NCBI RefSeq assembly: GCF_008520305.1
Contig: NZ_ML703270.1
Span: 1-64,000, forward strand
Reading direction: 5' to 3'
Length of the DNA stretch: 64,000 nt
Source of the DNA: Mesorhizobium sp. SARCC-RB16n
GTDB taxonomy: Bacteria; Pseudomonadota; Alphaproteobacteria; Rhizobiales; Rhizobiaceae
The translations under genes were made by a program, and so were the position numbers. Below, piece after piece: positions 17,679 to 26,557 of the stretch. Position 1 is the stretch's first letter. Each line of letters opens with the position of its first letter. The notes below the pieces were generated by a model. The model saw only the letters and a program-made list of their open reading frames with translations, ran no database searches and was not told where the DNA came from.

Positions 17679-20600
17679 TCACGCTCCCGTGAGTCGGGCA
17701 AGGGCGTCGTCCATCGCCCGGGCCGGGAGCTCGATCAGTCTTGGCGCTTCGGTGAACAGCAGGGCCGCCTTGACTTCTCGCCCGGGATAGAGCGGCTGCA
17801 GCAGGGCGCGATAGAGCGCGAGCTGAAGCAGATAGGCGGCGGGGACGTCGGCCAGAGAGGTGGGTGCTGGCCTGTTGGTCTTGTAGTCGACGATCGAAAC
17901 CGTATCGGGCGTCGCCGCCAGCCGGTCGATCTTGCCGGAGATGGAGCGGATTTTCCCCTTGACCTCCAGGCTGCCCATGATCGCGACCTCGGCGCGTGAC
18001 GATGGCGCGAACAGTTGACCGAGGGCGGGGTCGGCCAGGATGGCCATGACCGATGCCAGGGCCTTTTCACGCTCGGCTTGCGGCCATGCCGCACCCGTTC
18101 GCGAGAGGTAACGCTCCGCCGCACTTTGACGTTCGCTCTCGGCAATGCCGGGCAGCATCTGCAGCAGTTTGTGCAGGGCGAGCCCGCGCAGCACGGCAAA
18201 ACCCGGCTCGGCATCGGCGTCCAGCACCGGCGACGCCTTGTCGACCACCGCTTCCTTGCCTTCCTCGATCAGCGCCGAGGCGCCCGACGGCGACAAGGGG
18301 CGCGGCAGGTCCTCGAAAGGTGGCAAGGGCCGGAACAGGGTCGCCGGCAATGGACCGAAAGCATCTGCCTGCCGCGCCTGCTCGCCCGGAGCGGGCGCAA
18401 CCGGCGGCAGTTTGGTGACGTGGAAACGGTAGACAGGCTCGCCGCCAGCAGGATGCGGACGCTGTCCGCTCTCGGGTGCGTCGCTCAGCGCGCGGCTGAC
18501 GATCGAATGCCAGGTGCCGGTGTTCGGCGCCCGCTTGCCATGGTAGCCGCAGACGATAAGCCGGTCCTCGGCACGCGTCATGCCGACATAGAGCAGCCGG
18601 CGGTACTCGTCGTCCGCAAGTTCGCGTGCCCTCGCGGCTGCCGTTTTCGAGAAGCCGTTGGCGACGTCGCCGGCAGAACGCCAGAGATAGCCCTTGCCGT
18701 CCCAATGCCGGCCCGAGCCGTCGAAAGGCATCAGGCGCGGCAGATGCTGGTCACTGAACGGGGCGGAACCGCCGTCGACCAGGAACACCACCGGGGCCTC
18801 CAGGCCCTTCGCAGCATGCACGGTCATCACCCGGACCTCGTCGCGGGTCTGATCCATCTCGCGTTTGATCTCGGGGCCGGCGTTTTCCAGGGTCGACAGG
18901 AAGGCTTCCAGCCCCGGCAGGCCGGTCCGCTCCTCGGCAAGGCAGAAGCTCAGGAACTCATCGAGAATATCGCCGGCTTCCGGCCCGAGCCGCGCGACCA
19001 TCTTGCGGCGCACGCCATCGCGCGCCAGCAGGGCGGCGTAGAACTCGAACACCGGCTTGAAGGCAGCCTCGTCAGCCCAGGCGTCGAGCCGCGTGACGAT
19101 CGCCGCGAGCGCTTCGCTTTCGCCGGCATGCTGGCGCAGGGACGCCGCCAGCGACACGCCGGGCGGCCGCTGCGCGGCGAGCGTGAACAGCGTCTCCTCC
19201 GGCAGGTCGAAGATCGGGCTGCGCAGGACGGCGGCCAGCGACAGGTCGTCCTGCGGTTGGATCAGCAGGTGGCCGAGCGCGATCAGGTCCTTGACCGCGA
19301 TATGGCCGGGCAGGCTCAGCCGGTCGGCGCCGGCAACCGGGATGTCGCGCCGTTTGAGCGCTCGCGTCAGCGCATGGACGAAGCTGTCGCGCTTGCGCAC
19401 CAGCACCAGCACGTCGCCCGGCCGCAGCCGCTTGCCACGGCCCTCGATGACTTCGCCCTTGCCGATCCAACCGGCAATGGTGGCCGCGACATTCTCGGCC
19501 ACACGCACCGCCGGCGCATGGGCATGGTCGATCGCCTGCGTCCAGTCGTCGGGCTCGTCGACGGCCTCGGCGCCGATCGACGGCCAGACCTCGACATAGC
19601 CCGGCGCATCGGTGCGGATCGCCTTGTGGTTCAGCGGATCGGGATCGTGGCTGATGCCGCGCCGCACGATTGGATCGGCAAAGACGCGGTCGACGGCGGC
19701 CAGTACATCGTCCGTGGAGCGGAACGACCAGGTCAGCTTGAGGTCGGCGAAGGACGCCTCGGCGTCACGCACCCGCCCGGCGAACAACAACCGGCTGTCG
19801 GCGAAGGAATCCGGGGCAGCACCCTGGAAGGAATAGATCGACTGCTTCTCGTCGCCGACGGCGAAGACCGTGCGGTGGACCCGGTCGCGGGAGCCGAAGC
19901 CGGCAAAGAATTCTTCCGCCAACCGTTTCACCACCTCCCATTGATCCGGGCTGGTGTCCTGCGCCTCGTCGAGCAGGATGTGGTCGATGCCCTGGTCGAG
20001 CTTGTACTGCACCCATGGACCGGCATCGGGCCGCGCCAGAAGGTTCACTGTGCGGGTGATCAGGTCATTGAAGTCGAGAAAGCTGCGGCTGCGTTTCAAC
20101 ACTTCGTACCGCGCGATCAGCCAGTCGGCGATGGTCAGGGCCGCGCGTGTGCCTTCCAGCATCCGGAACAGCGCCAGCCGGTCGGCGGTCTCCATGATGG
20201 CGCGGGCAGCCGAGAGATAGCGCTCGGCCAGGTCCGGCAGCCGGTCGGTGAGCGCCTTCTTGAAGGCGTTTGCCGGGTCGTAGGGGGCGCCATCGGTCTT
20301 GAGGAAGGCTCTTGCCAGCAGTTGCAGCCGGCGCAGAGGATCGCTTTCTGCAAAGGCCTGACGCGCATAGGGCAGGATGTTGTTCAACACCGATCTGGCT
20401 TCGGTGGCTTCGGCGGCCTGGGCAAAGCCGGCGAAATAGTCCGGCAGGAAGCCGGGCAGCGGCCATATCGATCCCGCCAGGCCCTCGGCGGTCAGACCGG
20501 AGCGGAAATGGAATTCATCGAACAAGGGCTGGAAGCCGTCACGCCCGACGGCATCGAGGAATTGGCGCAACCCGTCGCGCTTGCGCACGATCTCGCCGAG

Positions 20601-21185
20601 CAGGGCGTCGAGGCCGGCTTCGCCGCCGCGTTCCAGGACAGTGGCGAAGGCCTCCGCCAGAGCCCTGTCGCCGGCGGCGGAAATCATCTCGCGGCGCGCG
20701 GCGGCAAAAAGCGAGGCCTCCATCTGATTGTCGAGCATTTCGAAATGGGCCGGGATGTTGGCTTCCAGCGGGAACTGGTGCAGCACCGATTCGCAGAAGG
20801 CGTGGATGGTCTGGATCTTCAGCCCGCCAGGCGTCTCCAGGGCCTCGGCGAACAGGCGGCGGGCCCTGCGCATGGTGTCCCGATCGGGCCGGCGCCCCTC
20901 CAGCCCCTCGACTTTGGAGCCCAGATCGGCGTCGCTAAGCGTCGTCCACTCCGAAAGCGTGGAAAAAACCCGGTTCGACATGTTGGCGGCGGCGGCACGC
21001 GTATAGGTCAGGCACAGGATCTTCGACGGGTCGGTGCCGTTGAGCAGCAGCCGGATGACACGCTGGGCAAGCACATGGGTCTTGCCCGAGCCGGCGTTGG
21101 CCGACACCCAGGCGGAATTGCCGGGATCGGCGGCGCGGGCCTGGCTCGAAGCGGTATCGCTCGGGATCGGATAGGCTTTCTTCAT
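17679..21185 (-). CDS. addA: AddA double-strand break repair helicase-nuclease
   Basis: The UvrD-like 3'-5' helicase and nuclease subunit of the AddAB recombination complex, the alphaproteobacterial counterpart of RecBCD. Walker A is [18 protein letters not shown] (about residue 25-45), motif Ia [10 protein letters not shown], Walker [14 protein letters not shown], motif [16 protein letters not shown] and motif [17 protein letters not shown]. The C-terminal PD-(D/E)XK nuclease is visible in [23 protein letters not shown]. It has 1168 residues. Its ATG overlaps the addB stop by four bases, so the two subunits are made together. Confidence 0.95.
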   Translation of the reverse strand: MKKAYPIPSDTASSQARAADPGNSAWVSANAGSGKTHVLAQRVIRLLLNGTDPSKILCLTYTRAAAANMSNRVFSTLSEWTTLSDADLGSKVEGLEGRRPDRDTMRRARRLFAEALETPGGLKIQTIHAFCESVLHQFPLEANIPAHFEMLDNQMEASLFAAARREMISAAGDRALAEAFATVLERGGEAGLDALLGEIVRKRDGLRQFLDAVGRDGFQPLFDEFHFRSGLTAEGLAGSIWPLPGFLPDYFAGFAQAAEATEARSVLNNILPYARQAFAESDPLRRLQLLARAFLKTDGAPYDPANAFKKALTDRLPDLAERYLSAARAIMETADRLALFRMLEGTRAALTIADWLIARYEVLKRSRSFLDFNDLITRTVNLLARPDAGPWVQYKLDQGIDHILLDEAQDTSPDQWEVVKRLAEEFFAGFGSRDRVHRTVFAVGDEKQSIYSFQGAAPDSFADSRLLFAGRVRDAEASFADLKLTWSFRSTDDVLAAVDRVFADPIVRRGISHDPDPLNHKAIRTDAPGYVEVWPSIGAEAVDEPDDWTQAIDHAHAPAVRVAENVAATIAGWIGKGEVIEGRGKRLRPGDVLVLVRKRDSFVHALTRALKRRDIPVAGADRLSLPGHIAVKDLIALGHLLIQPQDDLSLAAVLRSPIFDLPEETLFTLAAQRPPGVSLAASLRQHAGESEALAAIVTRLDAWADEAAFKPVFEFYAALLARDGVRRKMVARLGPEAGDILDEFLSFCLAEERTGLPGLEAFLSTLENAGPEIKREMDQTRDEVRVMTVHAAKGLEAPVVFLVDGGSAPFSDQHLPRLMPFDGSGRHWDGKGYLWRSAGDVANGFSKTAAARARELADDEYRRLLYVGMTRAEDRLIVCGYHGKRAPNTGTWHSIVSRALSDAPESGQRPHPAGGEPVYRFHVTKLPPVAPAPGEQARQADAFGPLPATLFRPLPPFEDLPRPLSPSGASALIEEGKEAVVDKASPVLDADAEPGFAVLRGLALHKLLQMLPGIAESERQSAAERYLSRTGAAWPQAEREKALASVMAILADPALGQLFAPSSRAEVAIMGSLEVKGKIRSISGKIDRLAATPDTVSIVDYKTNRPAPTSLADVPAAYLLQLALYRALLQPLYPGREVKAALLFTEAPRLIELPARAMDDALARLTGA

Positions 21186-24100
21186 GCCTCCCCTCCCTCA
21201 TCCCCGGCATCTCCGCCGGCGGACCATTCGAGCACGCGGGCGAGATGGTCGTAGTCGCCATCGGTTTCGCCTTCGCGAAACGGCAGCGCCCGCGACAGAT
21301 AGCCGGTCGCCGGGTCGGCATAATGGATCAGCAGTTTCTCCAGCCGCGCCCAGGCCTCTTCGGCGAGATCGGCCGCGGTGCGTGGCTGGCGGTTGTGTTC
21401 GAGAATGGACTCCTCGAACACCTCGCCATTCGGCTTCAGCCTGATGAAGGCCAACTGCGACGGTTCGCGTGCGCCCAAATCCTTGAACGCGCCGCGCCTG
21501 AGCAGTGCGCCTTCCAGTGCCAGCTGAGGCGCCAGCAGCGTATGCGCCTGCGCCTTGGAGGGCGAGGACCCGGTCTTGTAGTCCAGAATATCGGCCATGC
21601 CGCCGGCCAGCAGATCGACCCGGTCGGCATAGCCGGACAGCGTCACGCCGGACTGGCCGACCACGGTCTTGCCGGCCCTCTCCTCGGCATGCCGCCGCGC
21701 CACTGCGTCGGCGCGCGTGCGCTCCCATTCGACGATGTTGGCCGCGAGTTTTTCGAAGCGCGGCCACCACACCGCCTCGACATCGGCCGGAAGCGCCGCC
21801 TCGGCAAAGCAGGCGCGGCCGGCGGCGATGAGCCCGGCCAACGCGTCCGGCGCGCGCGGGTCGGCCACCTCGGACGAGAAGAGATGCAGGATGGCGTGAA
21901 ACAGCGTGCCGCGCTCGGCCGCACCGGGATCACGGATGAGAGGATCGAGCGCCATCAGGCCGAGGATTCTCCGGGCGTAGATGGCGTAGGGGTCGCGGCG
22001 CAGCGTCTCGATCTCGGTGACGGAGAAATGCGTCGGGCGCACCGAAAGCGGCGGCTTCGGCTGCGGTCGCGGCGCGAAATCCCGCTTCGGCCCTGTGTCC
22101 AGCGCGCGTGCCCAGGCAAGCAATTCATCGCCGCGCCGGCGTAGCACCGCTGCGTGGTCATTGCCTATAAAGGTGAGCAGCCGCTGCAGCCAGCGCGACG
22201 GGACGGCAGGTGCGTCGCCGGCACGCGCCGAGCGGGCCAACAACACCTTCCTGGCGCCCATGGCCATCTGGAAATCATGCGCGGCTAGACCGATGCGCCG
22301 CTCCGGCGGCTCGAGATCGATGCCGGTCTTCATCAGCCGCGACATGAAGCGGTCGCTCTCCGGCTTGCGCGGCCAGACACCTTCGTTGAGCCCGCCGATG
22401 ACCAGCGTGTCGACATCCTGCAGCCGCGCTTCCAAGGCGCCCCAGATCGCGATGTTTCTGTCGGTGCCTTGCGCCGGCTTGACGGTCTCGGGCGCGATCA
22501 GCGCCTCCATCACGTCGGGCCATTCGATTGCTGAGAGCGACAGTGGCGCCGAAGCCGCGACCAGCCCGCGCAAAAGTTCGGCGAGCTTTTCGCCGGCGTC
22601 GCCGGCGTAGAGTTCGCCAAGGCCGCCATCCGCCGAGCGGCCAAGATTCTCCAGGGCAACGACGCTGGCTTCGACCAGCGCGGCAAGGCCGGCTTCCGCC
22701 TGGCCGCGAAGGACCGAAAGCGGCGCCAGTGCTTCAGTCAGGCGTGCGAGAAGGATCCGCGCGCTTTCGATGGAGCGTACGGTCAGCCGGGCAAACCAGA
22801 AGGGAGGGCGGCTGTCGCCTCCCAGGCCGGTGAGGCGAGCCTCGAAAAGATCCGGCAGTGACGCGATGTCGGGGCGGCCGGTGCCGCCGCGCAGCGCGAC
22901 CAGCTCGACCAGTTCCGCCGCGTGACGCACATCGGCCCTCTCCAGGCCAAGGCCAAGCAGGGGATGCTTGAGCAGCGACAACAGGCCGACCGGGTCGCCC
23001 GGCCGGAACATCGCTTCAAGCGCCAGCCTGAGCAGGCTGGCCGCCGGGGTGTTGGAAAGCGGCGTGCCGCCGGAATCGTCGGCAACAACACCGAAGCGCT
23101 TGAGTTCGACGCTGACGCGACGTGCCAGGGCGCGGTCACCGGTGACGAGCGCCGCTCTCTGGCCTGGTTCTTCGACCGCGCGCTTGAGCGCGACGGCGAT
23201 CGCGACGGCCTCATCGCGTTCGCTTGCCGCTTCGAGTAGGGTCACGTCGGCAAAGGCGCCGGCAATATCGGACGCCGAAAACCCACCGCGCGTCTCCGCC
23301 CACAATTCGGTGGTCTCGGCCGGCCGCAGCGCCTCGCCGACAAGGGCGGCGCGGAGCGCAAGCCTCGGCTCGGCCACGCCGATCTCCTCGACATCGCCGC
23401 GCAGCACGCCAATCCTGCCGATCAGCTTCGCCAGGCCGTATTGCGGATGGCCAAGCACGGCTGGACGCGCGCCAGGTGCGACGAGCGCCTGGAAGGAGGC
23501 TTCGTCCAGCATCTGGTCGAGCCCTGGCAGCACGACGGCGCCGCCTGAGAGCCCGGCGATGGTCGCAAGCAACTCCGCCGTGGCTGGGATGGAGCCGGTG
23601 GATCCCGCGGCTATGACCGGCCCGGTGGACGGATTGCGTCGCAGCCGCGCGGCCTCTGCACGGATCAGGGCGCTGCGATGCGCGGCCGGGTTGGAGCGGT
23701 CGCTCTCTTCCAGGAATTTTGGCCAGGCATCGGTGACGATACCGAGGAATTCGAGCGTCACCTGCCACCATCCGGCAAGGTTCCCGCTCACAAGGCCGGC
23801 GAGTTTGGCCCAATCGGTGCCTTCCGTCTCGATCTCGTCCATCAGGCCTGCCAGATCGCGCGCCAGCCAGATCGCGTCGGTCGTGGAGGCAGGCACAACG
23901 ATCTCCTCGGCGAATAGGGCCGCGACATGGGCGGGCAAGCGGCGTTTCCACGCCCGCACCAGCGGCGTAAGCAGCAACAGCCGTTCGGTCGCCGAGATCG
24001 GTGGCGCGAGATCGATTGCCGCAGTTGGCTCGGCATCGAACGCGGCCTCATCCTCGTCGAATTCGCCGAGCGGACGGATTACCGGCAGGATCGCCGAACC

Positions 24101-24316
24101 GCCGCCGCCACGCGCCTTCAGGCTGTCGACGAACACGCCGCGCAAGGCCCGTGCGGCGCGGCGCGTCGGCACATAGATGGTAACATCGGCCAAAGCGAGC
24201 GGGTCGCCGTCGAAACGAAACCCGGGAACAAGGCGGCCGTCAAGCAGCGCCTCGGCCAGCGTCGGCAGAAACGGCGCTCCGGAGGGAATGGAGAAAACGC
24301 GGCTCGAGCCGCTCAT
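21182..24316 (-). CDS. addB: AddB double-strand break repair subunit
   Basis: AddB is the second AddAB subunit, with an inactivated helicase part and a functional C-terminal PD-(D/E)XK nuclease (GVTLSGYADRVDLLAGGMADILDYKTGSSPSK). The N-terminal region includes VYVPTRRAARALRGVF, and the remnant helicase block GGLNEGVWPRKPESDRFMSR is characteristic. 1044 residues from the ATG at 24316 (MSGSSRVFSIPSGAPF); the reading frame continues upstream in non-conserved sequence inside the murU-like gene. The start overlaps that gene's stop by four bases. Confidence 0.94.
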   Translation of the reverse strand: MSGSSRVFSIPSGAPFLPTLAEALLDGRLVPGFRFDGDPLALADVTIYVPTRRAARALRGVFVDSLKARGGGGSAILPVIRPLGEFDEDEAAFDAEPTAAIDLAPPISATERLLLLTPLVRAWKRRLPAHVAALFAEEIVVPASTTDAIWLARDLAGLMDEIETEGTDWAKLAGLVSGNLAGWWQVTLEFLGIVTDAWPKFLEESDRSNPAAHRSALIRAEAARLRRNPSTGPVIAAGSTGSIPATAELLATIAGLSGGAVVLPGLDQMLDEASFQALVAPGARPAVLGHPQYGLAKLIGRIGVLRGDVEEIGVAEPRLALRAALVGEALRPAETTELWAETRGGFSASDIAGAFADVTLLEAASERDEAVAIAVALKRAVEEPGQRAALVTGDRALARRVSVELKRFGVVADDSGGTPLSNTPAASLLRLALEAMFRPGDPVGLLSLLKHPLLGLGLERADVRHAAELVELVALRGGTGRPDIASLPDLFEARLTGLGGDSRPPFWFARLTVRSIESARILLARLTEALAPLSVLRGQAEAGLAALVEASVVALENLGRSADGGLGELYAGDAGEKLAELLRGLVAASAPLSLSAIEWPDVMEALIAPETVKPAQGTDRNIAIWGALEARLQDVDTLVIGGLNEGVWPRKPESDRFMSRLMKTGIDLEPPERRIGLAAHDFQMAMGARKVLLARSARAGDAPAVPSRWLQRLLTFIGNDHAAVLRRRGDELLAWARALDTGPKRDFAPRPQPKPPLSVRPTHFSVTEIETLRRDPYAIYARRILGLMALDPLIRDPGAAERGTLFHAILHLFSSEVADPRAPDALAGLIAAGRACFAEAALPADVEAVWWPRFEKLAANIVEWERTRADAVARRHAEERAGKTVVGQSGVTLSGYADRVDLLAGGMADILDYKTGSSPSKAQAHTLLAPQLALEGALLRRGAFKDLGAREPSQLAFIRLKPNGEVFEESILEHNRQPRTAADLAEEAWARLEKLLIHYADPATGYLSRALPFREGETDGDYDHLARVLEWSAGGDAGDEGGEA

Positions 24317-25041
24317 TGCGATCCGATGAGTGCGCCGGCCACCGCGTCTTCGGCGAGCGGAATGGCATCGGGCGTGCCGACGGTTATCCAGTGGCCATGC
24401 ATCGGCATGCCGAACAGGCGGCCGGCGGCAATCGCCTTGTCGAAATAGGCGTTGAGCGAATGCGGTTCGGCGGGTGCGTCCTTGAACAGGCGCGGATGGA
24501 TGATCGCGGCGCCGGCATAGACCAGGCCGGCAGGATCGCCTTTCGAACGCCGCAGGGCGCCGTCCGGCGCCACCAGGAAATCGGTGTTGCCACAATGTCC
24601 TGTCGCCTGATGGAGATCCGCCAGCATCAGCAGAATATCCATTTTCGCCGCGTCCCATGCAAGGGCAAGCCGCCCGAGATTGAGCGGGCCGTGGTCGATC
24701 CAGAATGTATCGGCGTTGAGGATGTAGAACGGCTGTTGACCGAGCTCCGGCAGCGCCTTGACGATGCCGCCGGCGGAATCGAGCAGCCGGTCGCTCTCGT
24801 CGGAAATGACGATGCGCGGCGCGCGGCGCGCGGCGACATGGGCGACGATCTGTTCGGGAAGGTAATGGACGTTGACCACCGCCTTGCCGACGCCGGCCGC
24901 GGCCAGGCTGTCGAGGCCCCAGTCGAGCAGCGTCTTGCCGGCGATGCGGACCAGCGGCTTGGGGATGGTGTCGGTGATCGGCCGCATGCGCTTGCCGAGC
25001 CCGGCGGCAAGAACGATGGCGGTGTCCGGTCTCGTTGTCAC
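24313..25041 (-). CDS. murU: MurU-like sugar-phosphate nucleotidyltransferase
   Basis: A 242-residue NDP-sugar pyrophosphorylase domain. The nucleotide-binding motif is VLAAGLGKRMRPITDTIPKPLV, and the metal Asp lies in YILNADTFW. It resembles MurU, which makes UDP-MurNAc from MurNAc-1-phosphate in the cell-wall recycling route described in Pseudomonas, and other mannose-1-phosphate guanylyltransferase relatives. The assignment is supported by the adjacent AmgK-type kinase, with which it overlaps by four bases. Together they would recycle MurNAc to UDP-MurNAc, bypassing de novo synthesis. Confidence 0.8.
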   Translation of the reverse strand: MTTRPDTAIVLAAGLGKRMRPITDTIPKPLVRIAGKTLLDWGLDSLAAAGVGKAVVNVHYLPEQIVAHVAARRAPRIVISDESDRLLDSAGGIVKALPELGQQPFYILNADTFWIDHGPLNLGRLALAWDAAKMDILLMLADLHQATGHCGNTDFLVAPDGALRRSKGDPAGLVYAGAAIIHPRLFKDAPAEPHSLNAYFDKAIAAGRLFGMPMHGHWITVGTPDAIPLAEDAVAGALIGSQ

Positions 25042-26549
25042 AGCGCTCGTTCCTCCAGCAACCCGTGCGCGCTGTAGAAATCCCGCAGGTCGGCGAGCGC
25101 GGGATGCGACAGCGCCCGCCTGAGATAGTCGCGAATGCGCGGCAGGTGCTTGAGATAATAAGGCTTGCCGTCGCGCTTTTCGAGGCGCACGAAAATGCCG
25201 AGGATCTTGGAATTGCGTTGCGCGGCCATGATCGCATAGGCTTCGAGGAAGGCAGCTTTGTCAAATGGGCCGGCGGCCTGGCGCGCGGCGACGTAGGCGG
25301 CAAGCGTCCGCTGTTCCATATCGGGCGAGATGGTGACGCGCGCGTCCATGGCAAGCGAGGCGACGTCGTAGGCCGAAGGCCCGATCAGCGCGTCCTGCAC
25401 GTCCACGATGCCGAGCCGGTCGAGGCCCGACCGCTCCCCGCGCCAGATGATGTTGGGCGAGTGGAAGTCGCGCAGCATCAGCGTGTATTCGCTGTCCTGC
25501 AACCGGTCGAGAAGCGCGTTCCATTTTCCGTGATAGCCGGAACGCAGCGCGTCGCTTGCCGGGCGGCCCGATATCGCTGGCACGTACCAGTCGATCAGCA
25601 GGTCCGCTTCGATCAGCATGGCGTCGCGATCGAAGGGCGGCACGTCATGGACGACGCCGGGAGCCGCCTCCATGCGGTGAGGCCAGGCATTGCCGTGCAT
25701 CATGGCGAGAAGTTCGGCCGCCGCCTCATACCGTTCGGCGACCGGCTCGTCATTGCCGTCGAGGAAGCCTTCCGAGCCCAGATGCTCGAGCAGCAGGAAA
25801 CCTTGGTCGAGATCCTGCGCGTCGATCCTGGGCACCGCGACCCCGGCGGCCAGCAGCGCACGGTCGATGGCGACGAAGGCGGACACCGACTGGGCGGTGT
25901 GGGCGATCACGGCATAGGGTTTGCCGTCGCGCACGGGAGGGCCGAGCACCAGCCGCGGCGAATTCATCAGCACGCGCGGCGCCTCGCCGGGAAGCGACAC
26001 GATCTCGTAGGAACGGGCCGAGGCATCGCCGATGAAATGCCGGCGACGCGCTTGCCCCCATCCGGCGCTCTCCAGGAAGCCGCGCATGGCCAGCGAGCGC
26101 GCGACACGGTCGAAGGTCGCGCCTTGCCCCGACAGGCGTGCCAGCCGACCCTCGCCATGCTGGACGAGTTCGATCAGCACTGTCGTCTTGGGCAGATAGC
26201 CGTCAGCCCGTTCCGGCCATTCGATCAGGGCAGCACCTTGCGCCAGCGCCTCATCGAAGCCGAGTTCGTCCAGTTCGGCCGCCGACGACAGCCGGTAGAG
26301 ATCGAAATGATGGACGGGGATGCGTGTGTCGTAGCTCTGCACCAGCGTGAAGGTCGGGCTCGGCACTTCGAGAGCGGCATCGTCGGCCAGTGTCCAGATC
26401 AGCGCTCTTGCCAGCGTCGACTTGCCGGCGCCGAGATCGCCCTTGAGCGCCAGCACGTCGCCCACGCGCAGCGCCAGCGCCAGGTCCTCGCCCAGCCGCG
26501 CCGTCTGGGTCTCGTCGGCGAGCAAACGCTCCAGCACCGGTTCCATCAT
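25038..26549 (-). CDS. TsaE-AmgK fusion (tRNA t6A ATPase / sugar kinase)
   Basis: A 503-residue two-domain protein. Residues about 1-150 are TsaE, the ATPase of the t6A37 tRNA-modification complex: Walker A LKGDLGAGKSTLARAL, then PSPTFTLVQSY and HHFDLYRL. From about residue 165 it is an aminoglycoside-phosphotransferase-fold kinase resembling AmgK (anomeric N-acetylmuramate/glucosamine kinase), with MLRDFHSPNIIWRGE as the catalytic loop and LGIVDVQDALIGPSAYDVASL as the metal site. The fusion is known in alphaproteobacteria. The following gene is murU-like, consistent with the AmgK-MurU pathway. TsaE is normally essential. Confidence 0.9.
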   Translation of the reverse strand: MMEPVLERLLADETQTARLGEDLALALRVGDVLALKGDLGAGKSTLARALIWTLADDAALEVPSPTFTLVQSYDTRIPVHHFDLYRLSSAAELDELGFDEALAQGAALIEWPERADGYLPKTTVLIELVQHGEGRLARLSGQGATFDRVARSLAMRGFLESAGWGQARRRHFIGDASARSYEIVSLPGEAPRVLMNSPRLVLGPPVRDGKPYAVIAHTAQSVSAFVAIDRALLAAGVAVPRIDAQDLDQGFLLLEHLGSEGFLDGNDEPVAERYEAAAELLAMMHGNAWPHRMEAAPGVVHDVPPFDRDAMLIEADLLIDWYVPAISGRPASDALRSGYHGKWNALLDRLQDSEYTLMLRDFHSPNIIWRGERSGLDRLGIVDVQDALIGPSAYDVASLAMDARVTISPDMEQRTLAAYVAARQAAGPFDKAAFLEAYAIMAAQRNSKILGIFVRLEKRDGKPYYLKHLPRIRDYLRRALSHPALADLRDFYSAHGLLEERAL

Positions 26550-26557
26550 CGAGCGCG

